Source: Rhizobium sp. NXC24 (lineage in GTDB: Bacteria > Pseudomonadota > Alphaproteobacteria > Rhizobiales > Rhizobiaceae). Taken from it: a stretch of 64,000 bases of DNA. The notes under the pieces are model-generated. The model made no database searches and was not told the origin of the DNA. It was given only the letters and a program-made list of their open reading frames with translations. The DNA lies in contig NZ_CP024311.1 of the NCBI RefSeq assembly GCF_002944315.1, positions 3,974,501 through 4,038,500 of the forward strand, given 5' to 3'. This document shows, piece after piece, positions 1-10,169 of this stretch; position 1 is the first letter of the stretch, and every line of letters starts with the position of its first letter. A program made the position numbers and the translations under genes.

Positions 1-293
1 AAGATCCAGAAGGCGCAAAGATACTCGGCGTAGAGCGCGGCGTTCCCGCCTCCCCGAAGATCCGCGATCTGCTGACGCCGGATCTCGATGCGACAAGCAA
101 ACAGGTTGTCGACTACATCGGCCGATTGACGCCGAAGGTCGGAGCACTCCCGCCGTCTCCGCCGAACGGTGCCGGTGAAAATGCATTCCTGCTGAAGAAA
201 ATCGCCGAGGAAGTGGCTTTCGGCAAAACCAGCGCGCAGGACGCTGGAGCGAAGTTCACCGAACAGGCGGCGGCAAACATTACGCGAGGCTGA
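1..293 (+). CDS. ABC transporter sugar-binding protein, C-terminal end (partial)
   Basis: The frame is open from base 3 to a TGA at 291-293, giving the last 96 residues of a protein whose start lies left of the window. The end resembles the C-terminal helices of extracellular solute-binding proteins of the carbohydrate type (family 1); 'TPKVGALPPSPPNGAG' fits the loop region and is followed by a helical tail. It lies 4 bases before two MalF/MalG-type permease genes, the usual order of binding protein then permeases, which supports the call. The substrate cannot be told from this fragment; the downstream GH2 gene hints at a mannoside or related glycoside. The role is inferred from context more than from sequence. 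Confidence 0.7.
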   Translation, partial: DPEGAKILGVERGVPASPKIRDLLTPDLDATSKQVVDYIGRLTPKVGALPPSPPNGAGENAFLLKKIAEEVAFGKTSAQDAGAKFTEQAAANITRG

Positions 294-297
294 TACC

Positions 298-1266
298 GTG
301 GGTACAAACAGCAAGAGCGTTGCCGGCGGCTTGGCCGTCGGCGAGCGCGCGCCGTTGCGCGTCGAAACTTATCAGAAGGCGCCGAGTGCATTTGCGCGCA
401 ACGCGCCGGGCTATTTGTTTCTCCTGCCCTGGTTCATCGGCTTCTTCGGCCTGACGCTTGGACCGGCGATCGTGTCGCTCTACCTGTCCTTCACCGACTA
501 TAACCTGCTGCAGGCGCCGCATTTGGTTGGGCTGGACAATTATGCGCGCATCGCCACCGGTGACGACAAGTTCATCTCGTCGATGAAGGTGACGCTGTTC
601 TATGTCGTCTGCTCGGTTCCGCTGAAGCTTGCCTTCGCGCTGATGGTGGCGCTGTTGCTCAACCGCGGCATTCGTGGCCTGCCGATCTATCGCGCCATCT
701 TCTATCTGCCGTCGCTGCTCGGCTCCAGCGTCGCCATCGCCGTGCTCTGGCGGCAGATTTTCGATGGCGACGGCGTCGTCAATACCCTGCTCTGGTATGT
801 GCTCGGCATCAACGGACCAAGCTGGATCTCCAACCCCAACTATTCCCTCTACACCCTCATCATCCTGGCCATCTGGCAGTTCGGCTCGCCGATGATCATC
901 TTCCTTGCCGGCCTCCGGCAGATCCCGACCGATCTCTATGAGGCGGCCAGCCTCGACGGCGCTTCGAAGGCACGAATCTTCTTCAAGATCACCCTGCCGC
1001 TCTTGACGCCGGTCATCTTCTTCAACGCGGTCGTGCAGACCATCGACGCCTTCAAGGCCTTCACGCCGGCCTATGTCATCTCGTCCGGCACCGGCGGGCC
1101 GATCGACTCGACGCTGTTCTACACGCTCTACCTCTACCAGGAAGCCTTCGGCTATTTCCGCATGGGATATGCCGCAGCCCTCGCCTGGGTCCTGGTGATC
1201 ATCATCGCGGTCTTCACCGCCTTCTCCTTCCTCTCCGCTCGTTATTGGGTTCACTACGATGACTGA
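298..1266 (+). CDS. Carbohydrate ABC transporter permease (MalF/UgpA type)
   Basis: A 322-residue inner-membrane protein with about six hydrophobic segments, the first at roughly residues 38-60. The EAA loop 'EAASLDGASKARIFFKITLPLL' (residues about 218-239) is the conserved cytoplasmic motif by which permeases of this class touch the ATPase. The start is GTG, 4 bases after the binding-protein stop. The stop overlaps the next permease start by 8 bases, so the two are translationally coupled. It should pair with the following permease and the MalK-like ATPase at 4.4 kb. The substrate is unknown. Confidence 0.9.
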   Translation: MGTNSKSVAGGLAVGERAPLRVETYQKAPSAFARNAPGYLFLLPWFIGFFGLTLGPAIVSLYLSFTDYNLLQAPHLVGLDNYARIATGDDKFISSMKVTLFYVVCSVPLKLAFALMVALLLNRGIRGLPIYRAIFYLPSLLGSSVAIAVLWRQIFDGDGVVNTLLWYVLGINGPSWISNPNYSLYTLIILAIWQFGSPMIIFLAGLRQIPTDLYEAASLDGASKARIFFKITLPLLTPVIFFNAVVQTIDAFKAFTPAYVISSGTGGPIDSTLFYTLYLYQEAFGYFRMGYAAALAWVLVIIIAVFTAFSFLSARYWVHYDD

Positions 1267-2143
1267 CGCGAAGCTCACCCATTTTCCCGACAATCTGAAC
1301 CCGCCGCGCGAGCGTCCCTGGTTCCTGTCCGTTCTCATCCATGTCGCGCTGGTCGGCGCATCGATCGTGATGCTCTATCCGCTGCTGTGGATGCTGTCCG
1401 GTTCGGTCAAGGATCAGAACGAAATCTTTGGCTCGGCCTCGCTAATCCCGTCGCAGTTCGACTTCAGCGCCTATGCCCGCGGCTGGTTCGGCGGGCAGGT
1501 GAATTTCGGCTCGTTCGTGTGGAATTCCGTCGTCATCGCCGTCCTTTCCGTCATCGGCAATGTCGTCTCCTGCTCCCTAGCGGCCTATGCCTTCGCGCGG
1601 CTGAATTTCTGGGGCAAAAATTTCTGGTTCGCACTGATGCTCGGCACGCTGATGCTGCCCTATCATGTGACGCTGATCCCGCAATATATCCTGTTCCTGA
1701 AGCTCGGCTGGGTGAAAACCATGCTGCCGCTGGTCGTGCCGAAATTCCTTGCGGTCGACGCCTTCTTCATCTTCCTGATGGTGCAGTTCTTCCGCGGCAT
1801 CCCCCGTGAACTCGACGAAGCGGCGATGATGGATGGGTGCAGCCCGTGGCGCATCTATTGGCGCATCATGATGCCGCTGTCGCTGCCGGTTCTCGCCACC
1901 GCCGCCATCTTCTCCTTCATTTGGACCTGGGACGATTTCTTCGGTCCGCTGATCTATCTCTCCGACATCAACACCTACACGGTGCAGCTCGGCCTGCGCT
2001 CCTTCGTGGATTCGACCGGAAGCTCCGACTGGAGCAGCCTGTTTGCCATGTCGAGCATCTCGCTGATCCCCGTCTTCCTGATCTTCCTGTTCTTCCAGAG
2101 GCTGCTGATCGACGGCATCGCCACGGCCGGCCTCAAACGCTGA
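1259..2143 (+). CDS. Carbohydrate ABC transporter permease (MalG/UgpE type)
   Basis: A 294-residue protein with a hydrophobic segment near residues 24-46 and five more, matching the MalG class. The EAA motif 'ELDEAAMMDGCSPWRIYWRI' (about residues 184-203) is intact, as is 'TWDDFFGPLIYL' near residue 222, a stretch conserved in MalG-type permeases. The ATG overlaps the end of the upstream permease. It forms the second half of the transmembrane channel for the sugar transporter; the product ends 'GLKR', as is common in this family. Confidence 0.9.
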   Translation: MTDAKLTHFPDNLNPPRERPWFLSVLIHVALVGASIVMLYPLLWMLSGSVKDQNEIFGSASLIPSQFDFSAYARGWFGGQVNFGSFVWNSVVIAVLSVIGNVVSCSLAAYAFARLNFWGKNFWFALMLGTLMLPYHVTLIPQYILFLKLGWVKTMLPLVVPKFLAVDAFFIFLMVQFFRGIPRELDEAAMMDGCSPWRIYWRIMMPLSLPVLATAAIFSFIWTWDDFFGPLIYLSDINTYTVQLGLRSFVDSTGSSDWSSLFAMSSISLIPVFLIFLFFQRLLIDGIATAGLKR

Positions 2144-2213
2144 CGCAAAAGCACGATCCCTGACGATGTCCGGGGATCATGCTGCAAAGAATATACTTGA
2201 AAGGAAATGTCGT

Positions 2214-3239
2214 ATGAGCGCCCTGCGCTTTGCTGCCATCGGTCTCAACCACGATCACATCTACGGCCAAGTCAACGTCATGCTGCGGGCCGGTGCGGAA
2301 CTGGTCGCTTTCCACGCCGTTGAGGACGAGCTTGCGGCCGCATTCTCCGGGCGCTTCCCGCAGGCAAAACGCGTTGCCGACAGACGAGAAATCCTGGAGG
2401 ACAACTCCATCGCACTGATCGTCAGCGCAGCGATCTCCAGCGAACGCTCGGGCGTCGCGATCGATGCCATGCGGCATGGTAAGGATGTGATGCTCGACAA
2501 GCCCGGCATGGTAACGCTGGATCAGCTCGCCGAAGTGCGCAGGGTACAGGCCGAAACCAAGCGCATCGTCTCCATCCTCTATTCCGAACATTTCGAAACC
2601 GCCTCGACCGTAAAGGCCGGAGAGTTGGTCAAGGCCGGCGCCATCGGCAAGGTGATCCACACGACCGGCCTCGGGCCGCACCGGCTGCGCAAGCCGACCC
2701 GGCCAGATTGGTTCTTCGACCGCGCGCGCTATGGCGGCATCATCACCGACATTGCTTCGCATCAATGCGAGCAATTCCTGTTCTTCGCCGGTTCGCTCGA
2801 AGCCGAGGTTCTGTCGGCGACGGTCTCGAACCGCGCCAATCCCGAGACACCCAGCCTGCAGGATTATGGCGATTTCCATGTGCGTACGCCAGACGTCACC
2901 GGCTATGTCCGCGTCGACTGGTTCACGCCCGACGGCCTTTCCACCTGGGGCGACGGCCGCCTCTTCATCGTCGGCACGGAAGGCACCATCGAGCTGCGCA
3001 AATACATCGACGTCGCCGGCCGCCCCGGCACCGATCACCTGTTCCTGACCGACCGCAAGGGCATACAGCATATCGATTGCAGCGGTGTCGAGCTGCCTTA
3101 TGGCCGGCAACTGGCTAGCGATATCAGGGACCGCACCGAAACCGCGATGGGACAGGACCATTGCTTCAAGGCCATGGAGCTGGCGCTGAAGGCGCAGGCT
3201 CTGGCCGAAGCGACATCGCTCAACAGCGTACAAAGGTAA
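2214..3239 (+). CDS. Gfo/Idh/MocA family oxidoreductase (first of two)
   Basis: A 341-residue NAD(P)-dependent dehydrogenase-like protein. I start at ATG 2214, preceded by AAGGAAA, rather than an in-frame ATG 48 bases upstream that lacks a ribosome site. The N-terminal Rossmann strand is 'FAAIGLNHDHIYG', an unusual version of the GxGxxG loop in which histidines replace the later glycines. The usual EKP motif appears as 'MLDKPGMVT'. A C-terminal Gfo/Idh beta-sheet domain follows from about residue 125. It lies between the permease genes and a second family member, so the pair probably oxidises or epimerises the imported sugar. The substrate is not predictable here. Confidence 0.85.
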   Translation: MSALRFAAIGLNHDHIYGQVNVMLRAGAELVAFHAVEDELAAAFSGRFPQAKRVADRREILEDNSIALIVSAAISSERSGVAIDAMRHGKDVMLDKPGMVTLDQLAEVRRVQAETKRIVSILYSEHFETASTVKAGELVKAGAIGKVIHTTGLGPHRLRKPTRPDWFFDRARYGGIITDIASHQCEQFLFFAGSLEAEVLSATVSNRANPETPSLQDYGDFHVRTPDVTGYVRVDWFTPDGLSTWGDGRLFIVGTEGTIELRKYIDVAGRPGTDHLFLTDRKGIQHIDCSGVELPYGRQLASDIRDRTETAMGQDHCFKAMELALKAQALAEATSLNSVQR

Positions 3240-3246
3240 TTTGCAC

Positions 3247-4317
3247 ATGTCCGACGTAAAGAAAGTTGCGGTCATCGGTCTCGGTATCGGCCACTCCCAT
3301 ATTGTCGAGGGCTATCTGCCGCATCCAGACCGCTTCGAAGTCGCCGTGCTCTGTGATCTCAACGAAGAGCGCCTGAACGCCACCGGCGACGAATTCGGCA
3401 TTACGAGGCGCATCAAGGATTTCGTCGAGGTCCTGAACATGCCGGACATCGATATTATCGACATCTGCACGCCGCCGGGCTCGCATTTCGAAATGATCCT
3501 GCAGGCGCTTGCCGCCGGCAAGCATGTGGTCTGCGAAAAGCCGCTGGTCGGCTCCCTCGCCGACGTGGACGCAATCATCGCGGCGGAAAAGACGGCAAAG
3601 GGCAAGCTGATGCCGATCTTCCAATATCGCTATGGCGACGGTATCCAGAAAGCCAAGCGCATCATCGAGGCCGGCATCGCTGGCAGGCCCTATGTCGCCA
3701 CCTCTGAAACCCATTGGGTCCGCACGGCGGAATATTACGCCGTTCCCTGGCGCGGCAAATGGGCAACGGAACTCGGCGGCGTGCTGATGACGCATTCGAT
3801 CCATCTGCACGACATGCTGACCTATCTGATGGGGCCGATCGCCGGCCTTTTCGGCCGCGTCGCCACCCGCGTCAACGATATCGAGGTGGAAGATTGCGCC
3901 AGCGCCAGCCTGCTGATGGAGAACGGCGCGCTAGCGACGATCAGCGCGACGCTTGGCTCGCAAGAACAGATCAGCCGCCTGCGCCTCGCTTTCGAAAACG
4001 TCCTGATCGAAAGCAACCACGAGCCCTACAGTCCCGGCCAGGACCCTTGGAAAATCGTGCCGGCCAATGACGAGGTCGCTGCAAAGATCGATGCGTTGCT
4101 TGCCGATTGGACACCGGTGCCGGTCCGCTTCAACACGCAGATGAAGCTCTTCCATGAGGCGCTGGTTTCCGGCGAACCGCTGCCTGTGACCACGGTCGAC
4201 GCCCGCCAGGCGCTGGAGCTTGTCACCGCATTCTACGAATCGTCGGAAACGCGCGCCGAAGTCCGCTTTCCAGTCGGCCCGGAAAGCACGAAATATAAGA
4301 GCTGGAGGCCGGCATGA
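3247..4317 (+). CDS. Gfo/Idh/MocA family oxidoreductase (second of two)
   Basis: A 356-residue protein with a canonical nucleotide-binding start 'KVAVIGLGIGHSHIVEG' and the family EKP motif in 'HVVCEKPLVGS' (about residue 96). The C-terminal part has 'ELGGVLMTHSIHLHDML' near residue 180, where family members place the catalytic histidine. ATG 3247 is preferred to the TTG two codons earlier because AAAGG lies about 9 bases upstream. The frame ends 4 bases inside an alternative start of the ATPase gene, so this is one operon. It differs from its upstream relative in having an intact dinucleotide motif, which suggests two successive oxidation or reduction steps on one sugar. Confidence 0.88.
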   Translation: MSDVKKVAVIGLGIGHSHIVEGYLPHPDRFEVAVLCDLNEERLNATGDEFGITRRIKDFVEVLNMPDIDIIDICTPPGSHFEMILQALAAGKHVVCEKPLVGSLADVDAIIAAEKTAKGKLMPIFQYRYGDGIQKAKRIIEAGIAGRPYVATSETHWVRTAEYYAVPWRGKWATELGGVLMTHSIHLHDMLTYLMGPIAGLFGRVATRVNDIEVEDCASASLLMENGALATISATLGSQEQISRLRLAFENVLIESNHEPYSPGQDPWKIVPANDEVAAKIDALLADWTPVPVRFNTQMKLFHEALVSGEPLPVTTVDARQALELVTAFYESSETRAEVRFPVGPESTKYKSWRPA

Positions 4318-4361
4318 CGACGGCCCTGCGAGCCATCAGGACGAACAAGGAGGAAGCGCCC

Positions 4362-5441
<1,080 letters not shown>

Positions 5442-5465
5442 CCGGAGCCGCAACACGCGCGGGAT

Positions 5466-5723
5466 TATCTCGCTCCTGGCGGGCGAGAAAGTAAAAACTT
5501 AGGATTAGGCGAGGGTTCATCCCTCGTCTAATTCTTAGTTTTTACAAGAGCGGGGGTAGGTATGGACGCAATCAGCCTCCGGCATATCAGCGCAAGAAGC
5601 GGCCCCCTCTCTTGCAATTTCAATGGCTTAGAAATTGTGCAAGGTTTTTGAACATGCTGAGTCTCCTGTGCCACAATTCCTAAGCCAGTGAAATTTGCTT
5701 TCTCGCCCACTAGGGGCGAGATA
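5466..5723. mobile_element. MITE-like element with 30-bp terminal inverted repeats
   Basis: The left end (5466-5495, starting TATCTCGC) and the reverse complement of the right end (5694-5723) agree at 26 of 30 positions, and all four differences are transitions. Each end begins with TA at its outer edge, as expected if TA is the duplicated target. The interior carries two further inverted repeats: 5491-5545 (25-bp arms, 5-base loop) and a pair with arms at about 5617-5640 and 5671-5694 (22 of 24 matching). There is no coding capacity for a transposase. It fills the gap between the converging ATPase and GH2 genes. A related palindrome occurs at 14895-14918. An IS630/Tc1-type parent is inferred only from the TA ends. 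Confidence 0.55.
5491..5545. repeat. Long inverted repeat, possible bidirectional terminator
   Basis: Two 25-base arms, beginning GTAAAAACTTAG and ending CTTAGTTTTTAC, pair with three mismatches around the loop TTCAT. The right arm ends in a run of five T and the left arm begins with five A after GT, so a transcript from either side would form a stem followed by U residues. It lies just after the stop of the ATPase gene at 5441 and so could stop that operon. It is inside the MITE-like element. Confidence 0.5.
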
Positions 5724-5749
5724 GGTTTCCGTATTTGCCACCAGCTTAA

Positions 5750-8221
5750 TCAGACCTCCACGATCCGCCGGCTGCCAATTGCACGGATCTGGCCAGACGG
5801 GATGACATCGGCTGGAACACCGTCTCGTCGATGAAGCCTCAACCGCCGGGTCGCCCCCGGCGACAGGTGGAACCAATCGTGCTCCGCCCGATAGGCTTCG
5901 AAATCGATCTGCACCGATTGTACCAACCGGTCGCTGCGCAGATCGAGGAACCAATGACCGTCCTGCTGCGTGATGGAGGCCGTGATTTCAGCCGCATGGA
6001 AGGCTTTCGTCCTGCCCAGCGGGAAATAGAAGGCTTCTGCGATCAGCGCCCCGGTCTCGCGCGCCGTAAGACGCGCCACCGTGACGTCATGCGACGGCGG
6101 GCCGAAGCGGAAGGCATAGGTCGTGTCGAAGAAGGCGCCGAAAAGATCAGTGCAGGCTATCTTTTGCTTGCCGCGAGCCTCGATGGATAATTCCCGCTTG
6201 CCGCTGACCACGGTCTGCCGGCCGTCCCGCAGGCAGACCACATCGAGATCGAGGTCAAGGGCGACATCGCCCTCGTTGATGACATGCACATCGAGGCCAT
6301 TCGTGCCTTCATCGGTGAGCAATACCTGTACCGGCCGGAAGGCGCGGCGGAGCGCATACCATATGGGCTTCGGCTCGCCGGTGGAATCGATCACGCCCCA
6401 GCCTGGACCGGGCAGCAGATCCTGCAGGGTCCAGACGAGCGCGCCGTTGCAGCCGGAGCCTTGCCGGCGCCATTCGGCATAGGTCTCTTCCGCGACTTCG
6501 CCTGTAACGGCCCGCGACAGATCGAGATAGAGATCCGGATCCTCCCGCCGCAGCCGGTCCGGCTCGAAGCCGTAAAGTTCGCGCAAATAATGGTCGCGCA
6601 CATCCTCGAAATCCCAGGAAGCACCACGATCGCGCGGCACGCGCTCTTTCCATAGCGGGCTATGGACCGCCGGAACCGGCAGATGCCGTGCCAAAGTCCG
6701 GGCCTGCGGCACATGCGCGAAAGCCAGGCTTTCCGCAGCAAAGCGAACATCGGCACGGCGCGCATCGCCAAGCGGCCGCATATAGGCTCCGACGCCGTAA
6801 TAATGCGTCACGCCCGCATTCGGCGAAAACGGCATAGCGCCGCCCGCAGGAGAATTGACGACATAGGGAACGTCGGGCCGGATGGCCTTGACGACGGCCG
6901 GAATGATCTCCTCCACGATCGGGCTTGCCCAAAACCGCTCCGGCAATCCCAGCATCGCCGCCTGCTGATACATCTCGCTCCCACCGCAAAGCACGGCGAG
7001 CGAGGGTGACAGGCGCGTGCCGGAAAGAAGCTGCGCCGCCTCCGCTTCGACATGGGCGTTGAATGCCTTGTCGTTCTTCGGATAGTCGAAATTGGCGAAC
7101 ATGAAATCCTGCCAAACCAGCAGGCCGAGTTCGTCGCAGAGGCGGAAAAACTCCGGGGTCTCATAGGCCATGGTGCCGCCAATGCGGACCATGTTCATCC
7201 CCGCCTCCGCCGCCAGTCGCAGCCAGGGCTCATAGTCCTCGCGGCCGCCAGGCAGACGGGCAATATCCGCAGTCGTCCAGACGGCGCCGCGGCAGAAGAT
7301 ACGCTCGCCATTGACGACAAGTGCAAAATCCTTACCGTCCGCACCGCGATCGACCGCGAGCCGGCGGAAGCCGGTGCGCCCGAGCGGATATTCAACGCCA
7401 TCGATGATCAGCGCGACGTCATGAAGACAGGGCGTGCCGTGGGTGTGCGGCCACCATGGCGTCACGCCCGGGATTTTCAGGAATGCGGTGCAGTGGCCGC
7501 TATTGTCTTGCACGAATGCCTGTTCGGCGTCGCCACAACGAAGTACAATCTCGCCGACCGGTCCTTCGATGACGAGCGAGGCATAAAGCCGGCCCTCGCC
7601 GTACTCCAGCAGGTCCGGACGCAGGGAGAGATCGCGAATGACGGGGCTATGCGGACGCAAAAGCGAAATCGGCCGCCAGGGACCGACCGCGTGAGTTTCC
7701 GGGCACCAGCCGGGCATATGGCCGAGCAGCGTCGTGCGCACTAGGCGCAGCCCCTGCGGGGTGATCATCTGCGGTCGCCAGCGGGCTCTGGGGCCAGGTT
7801 CGGCAAGCCGCGGCTCCAGCGCGCGGAAGCAGAGCGCCAGCTCATCGCCGCCCAGCAGATGGACGGCGAGTTCATGCGCCTCGAACATGCTTTCGGAGAC
7901 GAGAATTTTTCTGCCGTTGAGAAAGACTTCGCAAAGCGTTGCCAACCCATCGAGCCGCAGAACCGCATTGCCAGGGTCGGCGTCGACCAATCGGCAAAAA
8001 TACCAGGCGTCCTTGTCGTTCAGCGGGTGGGGATGCTCGCGATTGAAAAGCCCGGCCTTTTCCAGCGCCCCGGCCACGGTGCCCGGCACCGATGCCGGGA
8101 TGAAACCGGCCGAAAGCGGCACATCCGAAGGCGAGGCGCAGGCGCCCGCATCCGTCAGAACCAGATTCCATCCTTCGCTCAGCAGCATCTCGCCGCCAAA
8201 GCTTGCCAAACGCCCGTGCAT
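5750..8221 (-). CDS. Glycoside hydrolase family 2, beta-mannosidase-like
   Basis: An 823-residue protein of the beta-mannosidase/exo-glucosaminidase branch of GH2. It has an N-terminal jelly-roll sugar-binding domain (about 10-180), an Ig-like domain, then a TIM barrel from about residue 295. Likely catalytic residues are acid/base E416 in 'LCGGSEMYQQ' (usually NGNNE or CGNNE) and nucleophile E497 in 'RFAAESLAFAHVP' (usually SEFGFQS). The start at 8221 follows GGGAGA; a longer frame begins inside a RIME-like repeat and is rejected. No signal peptide is seen, so it probably acts in the cytoplasm on imported glycosides. It faces the sugar transporter operon. The serine at the second N of the NNE motif makes exact specificity uncertain. 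Confidence 0.85.
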   Translation of the reverse strand: MHGRLASFGGEMLLSEGWNLVLTDAGACASPSDVPLSAGFIPASVPGTVAGALEKAGLFNREHPHPLNDKDAWYFCRLVDADPGNAVLRLDGLATLCEVFLNGRKILVSESMFEAHELAVHLLGGDELALCFRALEPRLAEPGPRARWRPQMITPQGLRLVRTTLLGHMPGWCPETHAVGPWRPISLLRPHSPVIRDLSLRPDLLEYGEGRLYASLVIEGPVGEIVLRCGDAEQAFVQDNSGHCTAFLKIPGVTPWWPHTHGTPCLHDVALIIDGVEYPLGRTGFRRLAVDRGADGKDFALVVNGERIFCRGAVWTTADIARLPGGREDYEPWLRLAAEAGMNMVRIGGTMAYETPEFFRLCDELGLLVWQDFMFANFDYPKNDKAFNAHVEAEAAQLLSGTRLSPSLAVLCGGSEMYQQAAMLGLPERFWASPIVEEIIPAVVKAIRPDVPYVVNSPAGGAMPFSPNAGVTHYYGVGAYMRPLGDARRADVRFAAESLAFAHVPQARTLARHLPVPAVHSPLWKERVPRDRGASWDFEDVRDHYLRELYGFEPDRLRREDPDLYLDLSRAVTGEVAEETYAEWRRQGSGCNGALVWTLQDLLPGPGWGVIDSTGEPKPIWYALRRAFRPVQVLLTDEGTNGLDVHVINEGDVALDLDLDVVCLRDGRQTVVSGKRELSIEARGKQKIACTDLFGAFFDTTYAFRFGPPSHDVTVARLTARETGALIAEAFYFPLGRTKAFHAAEITASITQQDGHWFLDLRSDRLVQSVQIDFEAYRAEHDWFHLSPGATRRLRLHRRDGVPADVIPSGQIRAIGSRRIVEV

Positions 8222-8239
8222 TGGATCTCCCGGCTCAAG

Positions 8240-8283
8240 ACATGATCCCAAAAGTGCAAAGCAACTTTTGGATAGGATCATGT
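8240..8283. repeat. RIME-like palindromic intergenic repeat
   Basis: The ends ACATGATCC and GGATCATGT are perfect inverted copies, with an inner pair CCAAAAGT and ACTTTTGG around GCAAAGCA. This matches the general form of the Rhizobium-specific intergenic mosaic elements as I know them. It lies in the short gap between the GH2 start and the DUF1839 stop. Confidence 0.6.
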
Positions 8284-8287
8284 GTAA

Positions 8288-9247
8288 CTAAAGCTTTTGT
8301 TCAAGCAGCCCCATCATGGAATCCCACGCATCCGCGGCCGGATCAAGGGCCGTCCGCAGCGGCTCGAATTTCTTGCGGGTTATGGCGCGGGCAAGCTGGA
8401 ACTGCACCGATTTCGCCACTTCCGAAATTCGCCGCGCCTCGCCGGCAGCCGCTGAAAATTCTCCCGACAGCCAGTCGAGATGGCTGCCCGCCAGCTCGAA
8501 ATTGGCGCCGAGCTGGCGCAGCGTATTGAAGGCATATTTATGGAAAAAGCCGAAGGGCCGCTCGGCCACCGCTTCCACCTGCGCCGGGAAAAGTGCCGCG
8601 AAGGCACGGATGGGATTGTCCATGGGACGGCGACGGAAATGGAAGGCCAGAAGTTGCCGGGACGTCTGCCGGACGGCAGCCTCGCCCGGCCCGTTCTCGG
8701 GAAACTTCGCGAATTCCGTATAGGGCAGGAAGGGCAGGTCCTCGTCACCCAGATGCAGTTGGAACAGCCCGTCGAAATCCTCGCCCGACAGCCGGAAGAA
8801 ACCGCCATTATGGAAATAGTCGAGCTCGCGGCCCGCCATATCCAGCCTGTTGATGGCGACGGTTGTCTTGCCGTGCTCGCGGCGGTAACCGACACCCTGG
8901 GTGTCCGGCATATAGAAGGAGTCCATCTCCACGAGGCAGAGCCGGCCACGGCCGATCTGCTCGGCGACATGGTGCTGGACCTTGTCGTAGATTGCCAGTT
9001 CGGTGCAGCGGATGCCGTAGAGCGCTTCCAGATCTTCGAGCGGCACCTTGAAGAAGGTGAACTGATCCCCCTCGAAATCTTGGCGCACCGTGAAGCCAAG
9101 CATGGCTTCCGGCGGCAGCTTCAGGCTCGAAAGCACCTCGATCCAGAGATCGATATAGCAATTGGTTTCCGGCCACATGCGCTCGCTGTCGTGCAGCGCA
9201 TGTGGCTTATAGGCGGCGGGATCCAGTCCCTGAAAGACGGCAGCCAT
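8288..9247 (-). CDS. DUF1839 family protein of the aminoacyl-carrier-protein operon
   Basis: A 319-residue protein that I recognise as DUF1839, known mainly from rhizobia beside amino acid:[carrier protein] ligase genes. I start at ATG 9247 ('MAAVFQGLDPAAYKPHALHD'), 8 bases after the ligase stop. The longer frame runs back into the ligase gene and is not credible. No signal peptide or membrane segment is seen. Visible features are 'MWPETNCYIDLWIEVL' near residue 24, 'FEGDQFTFFKVPLEDLEALY' near 60 and a helical C-terminal third. It is the last gene of a four-gene operon and may take the aminoacyl group from the carrier protein, but that is inference from context. No catalytic motif is recognisable to me. 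Confidence 0.8.
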   Translation of the reverse strand: MAAVFQGLDPAAYKPHALHDSERMWPETNCYIDLWIEVLSSLKLPPEAMLGFTVRQDFEGDQFTFFKVPLEDLEALYGIRCTELAIYDKVQHHVAEQIGRGRLCLVEMDSFYMPDTQGVGYRREHGKTTVAINRLDMAGRELDYFHNGGFFRLSGEDFDGLFQLHLGDEDLPFLPYTEFAKFPENGPGEAAVRQTSRQLLAFHFRRRPMDNPIRAFAALFPAQVEAVAERPFGFFHKYAFNTLRQLGANFELAGSHLDWLSGEFSAAAGEARRISEVAKSVQFQLARAITRKKFEPLRTALDPAADAWDSMMGLLEQKL

Positions 9248-9255
9248 GGAAGCGA

Positions 9256-10164
9256 TCAGCCCCACAGCGCCTTGCGCACGCTTTCGGGCCATTCCTTGGT
9301 ATCGAGACCATGGGTGTGGAACAGCGCTAGCGCAATGCGCTCCAGACCGAAGCCGACACAGGCCGTATGGGCGACACTGCCGTCGGCAAAGTTCAGGCCC
9401 CATTTCGCGCCGAAAGCGTCCTGGTGATAATTGAAGCTCATGCAGGCGGTCGGTTTGGCGACGGAGGTGATCGGGATCAGCAGCTCGAATTTCAAGTTCT
9501 GATCGCGTTGATTGTTGGCGAGCATCTTGCCGGCGCGGCCGAAGAACGGGTCATTGGCGACGTCGATGGTTACCTCAAGGCCGACAGCCTTCATCATCTC
9601 GACGCCGCGATCCATCCAGCTCTGGCGGAAATCAGTCACATGCTTTTCGCTGCCCATGCAGACATATTCGCGCATGCGGAACAGTTGCTGGCGAGCCGGA
9701 TCCTTGGAGGGCTCATGACGGAAGCAATAGGACTGCAGGTCGAAGAGTGCGCCGTCGTCGGACAATGCGCCGCGCTTGGCAACCGTCGGATAGAGCGGAT
9801 AGCAGGCGGCCGGCGTCAGCACGATATCGGTCGCCTGCTGGTCCTTCGTCCAGTCGTCGCCGACTTCCATGCACTTCAGCAGGCTCATATGGTCGAGTTC
9901 GTTGCCGCAGAAGCTGTGCACGGTGCCGGCAAGCTGCGGGAAGCTCTTCATGTAACCACTCTTTTCGAAGAAGGCGCGGTTCATGCCGGGCGGAAACCGG
10001 ATGGCTTCAGCACCATCGGCGCCGCCGAACTTGTCGATCAGCCGTTCGAAAGCGGAAATGACGTCTTCGAACTGGCCACTGCGGCCATAAAGGCCATCAA
10101 TGCCGGTGTCGATCAGAAGGCCGGATTCAAAAAGGCGGTCGAGAAACGAGGTCTGCATATCCAT
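9256..10164 (-). CDS. Amino acid:[carrier protein] ligase (seryl-tRNA-synthetase-like)
   Basis: A 302-residue class II synthetase core without a tRNA-binding domain. Members of this family activate small amino acids (glycine or alanine in Bradyrhizobium) and load them onto the phosphopantetheine of a carrier protein rather than onto tRNA. C121, E166 and C269 have exactly the spacing of the zinc ligands I recall for the Bradyrhizobium enzyme (C131, E176, C279). Motif 2 is '[20 protein letters not shown]' and motif 3 is '[12 protein letters not shown]'. AGGGTAAC precedes the start. The partner carrier protein is encoded two genes upstream in the same operon. The biological end product is unknown. 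Confidence 0.9.
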   Translation of the reverse strand: MDMQTSFLDRLFESGLLIDTGIDGLYGRSGQFEDVISAFERLIDKFGGADGAEAIRFPPGMNRAFFEKSGYMKSFPQLAGTVHSFCGNELDHMSLLKCMEVGDDWTKDQQATDIVLTPAACYPLYPTVAKRGALSDDGALFDLQSYCFRHEPSKDPARQQLFRMREYVCMGSEKHVTDFRQSWMDRGVEMMKAVGLEVTIDVANDPFFGRAGKMLANNQRDQNLKFELLIPITSVAKPTACMSFNYHQDAFGAKWGLNFADGSVAHTACVGFGLERIALALFHTHGLDTKEWPESVRKALWG

Positions 10165-10169
10165 GACGG

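Noticed and set aside
280..1338. 352-codon minus-strand frame opposite the first permease
   Set aside because: Shadow of a clear MalF-type gene; translation is charged and repetitive with no membrane segments or domain.
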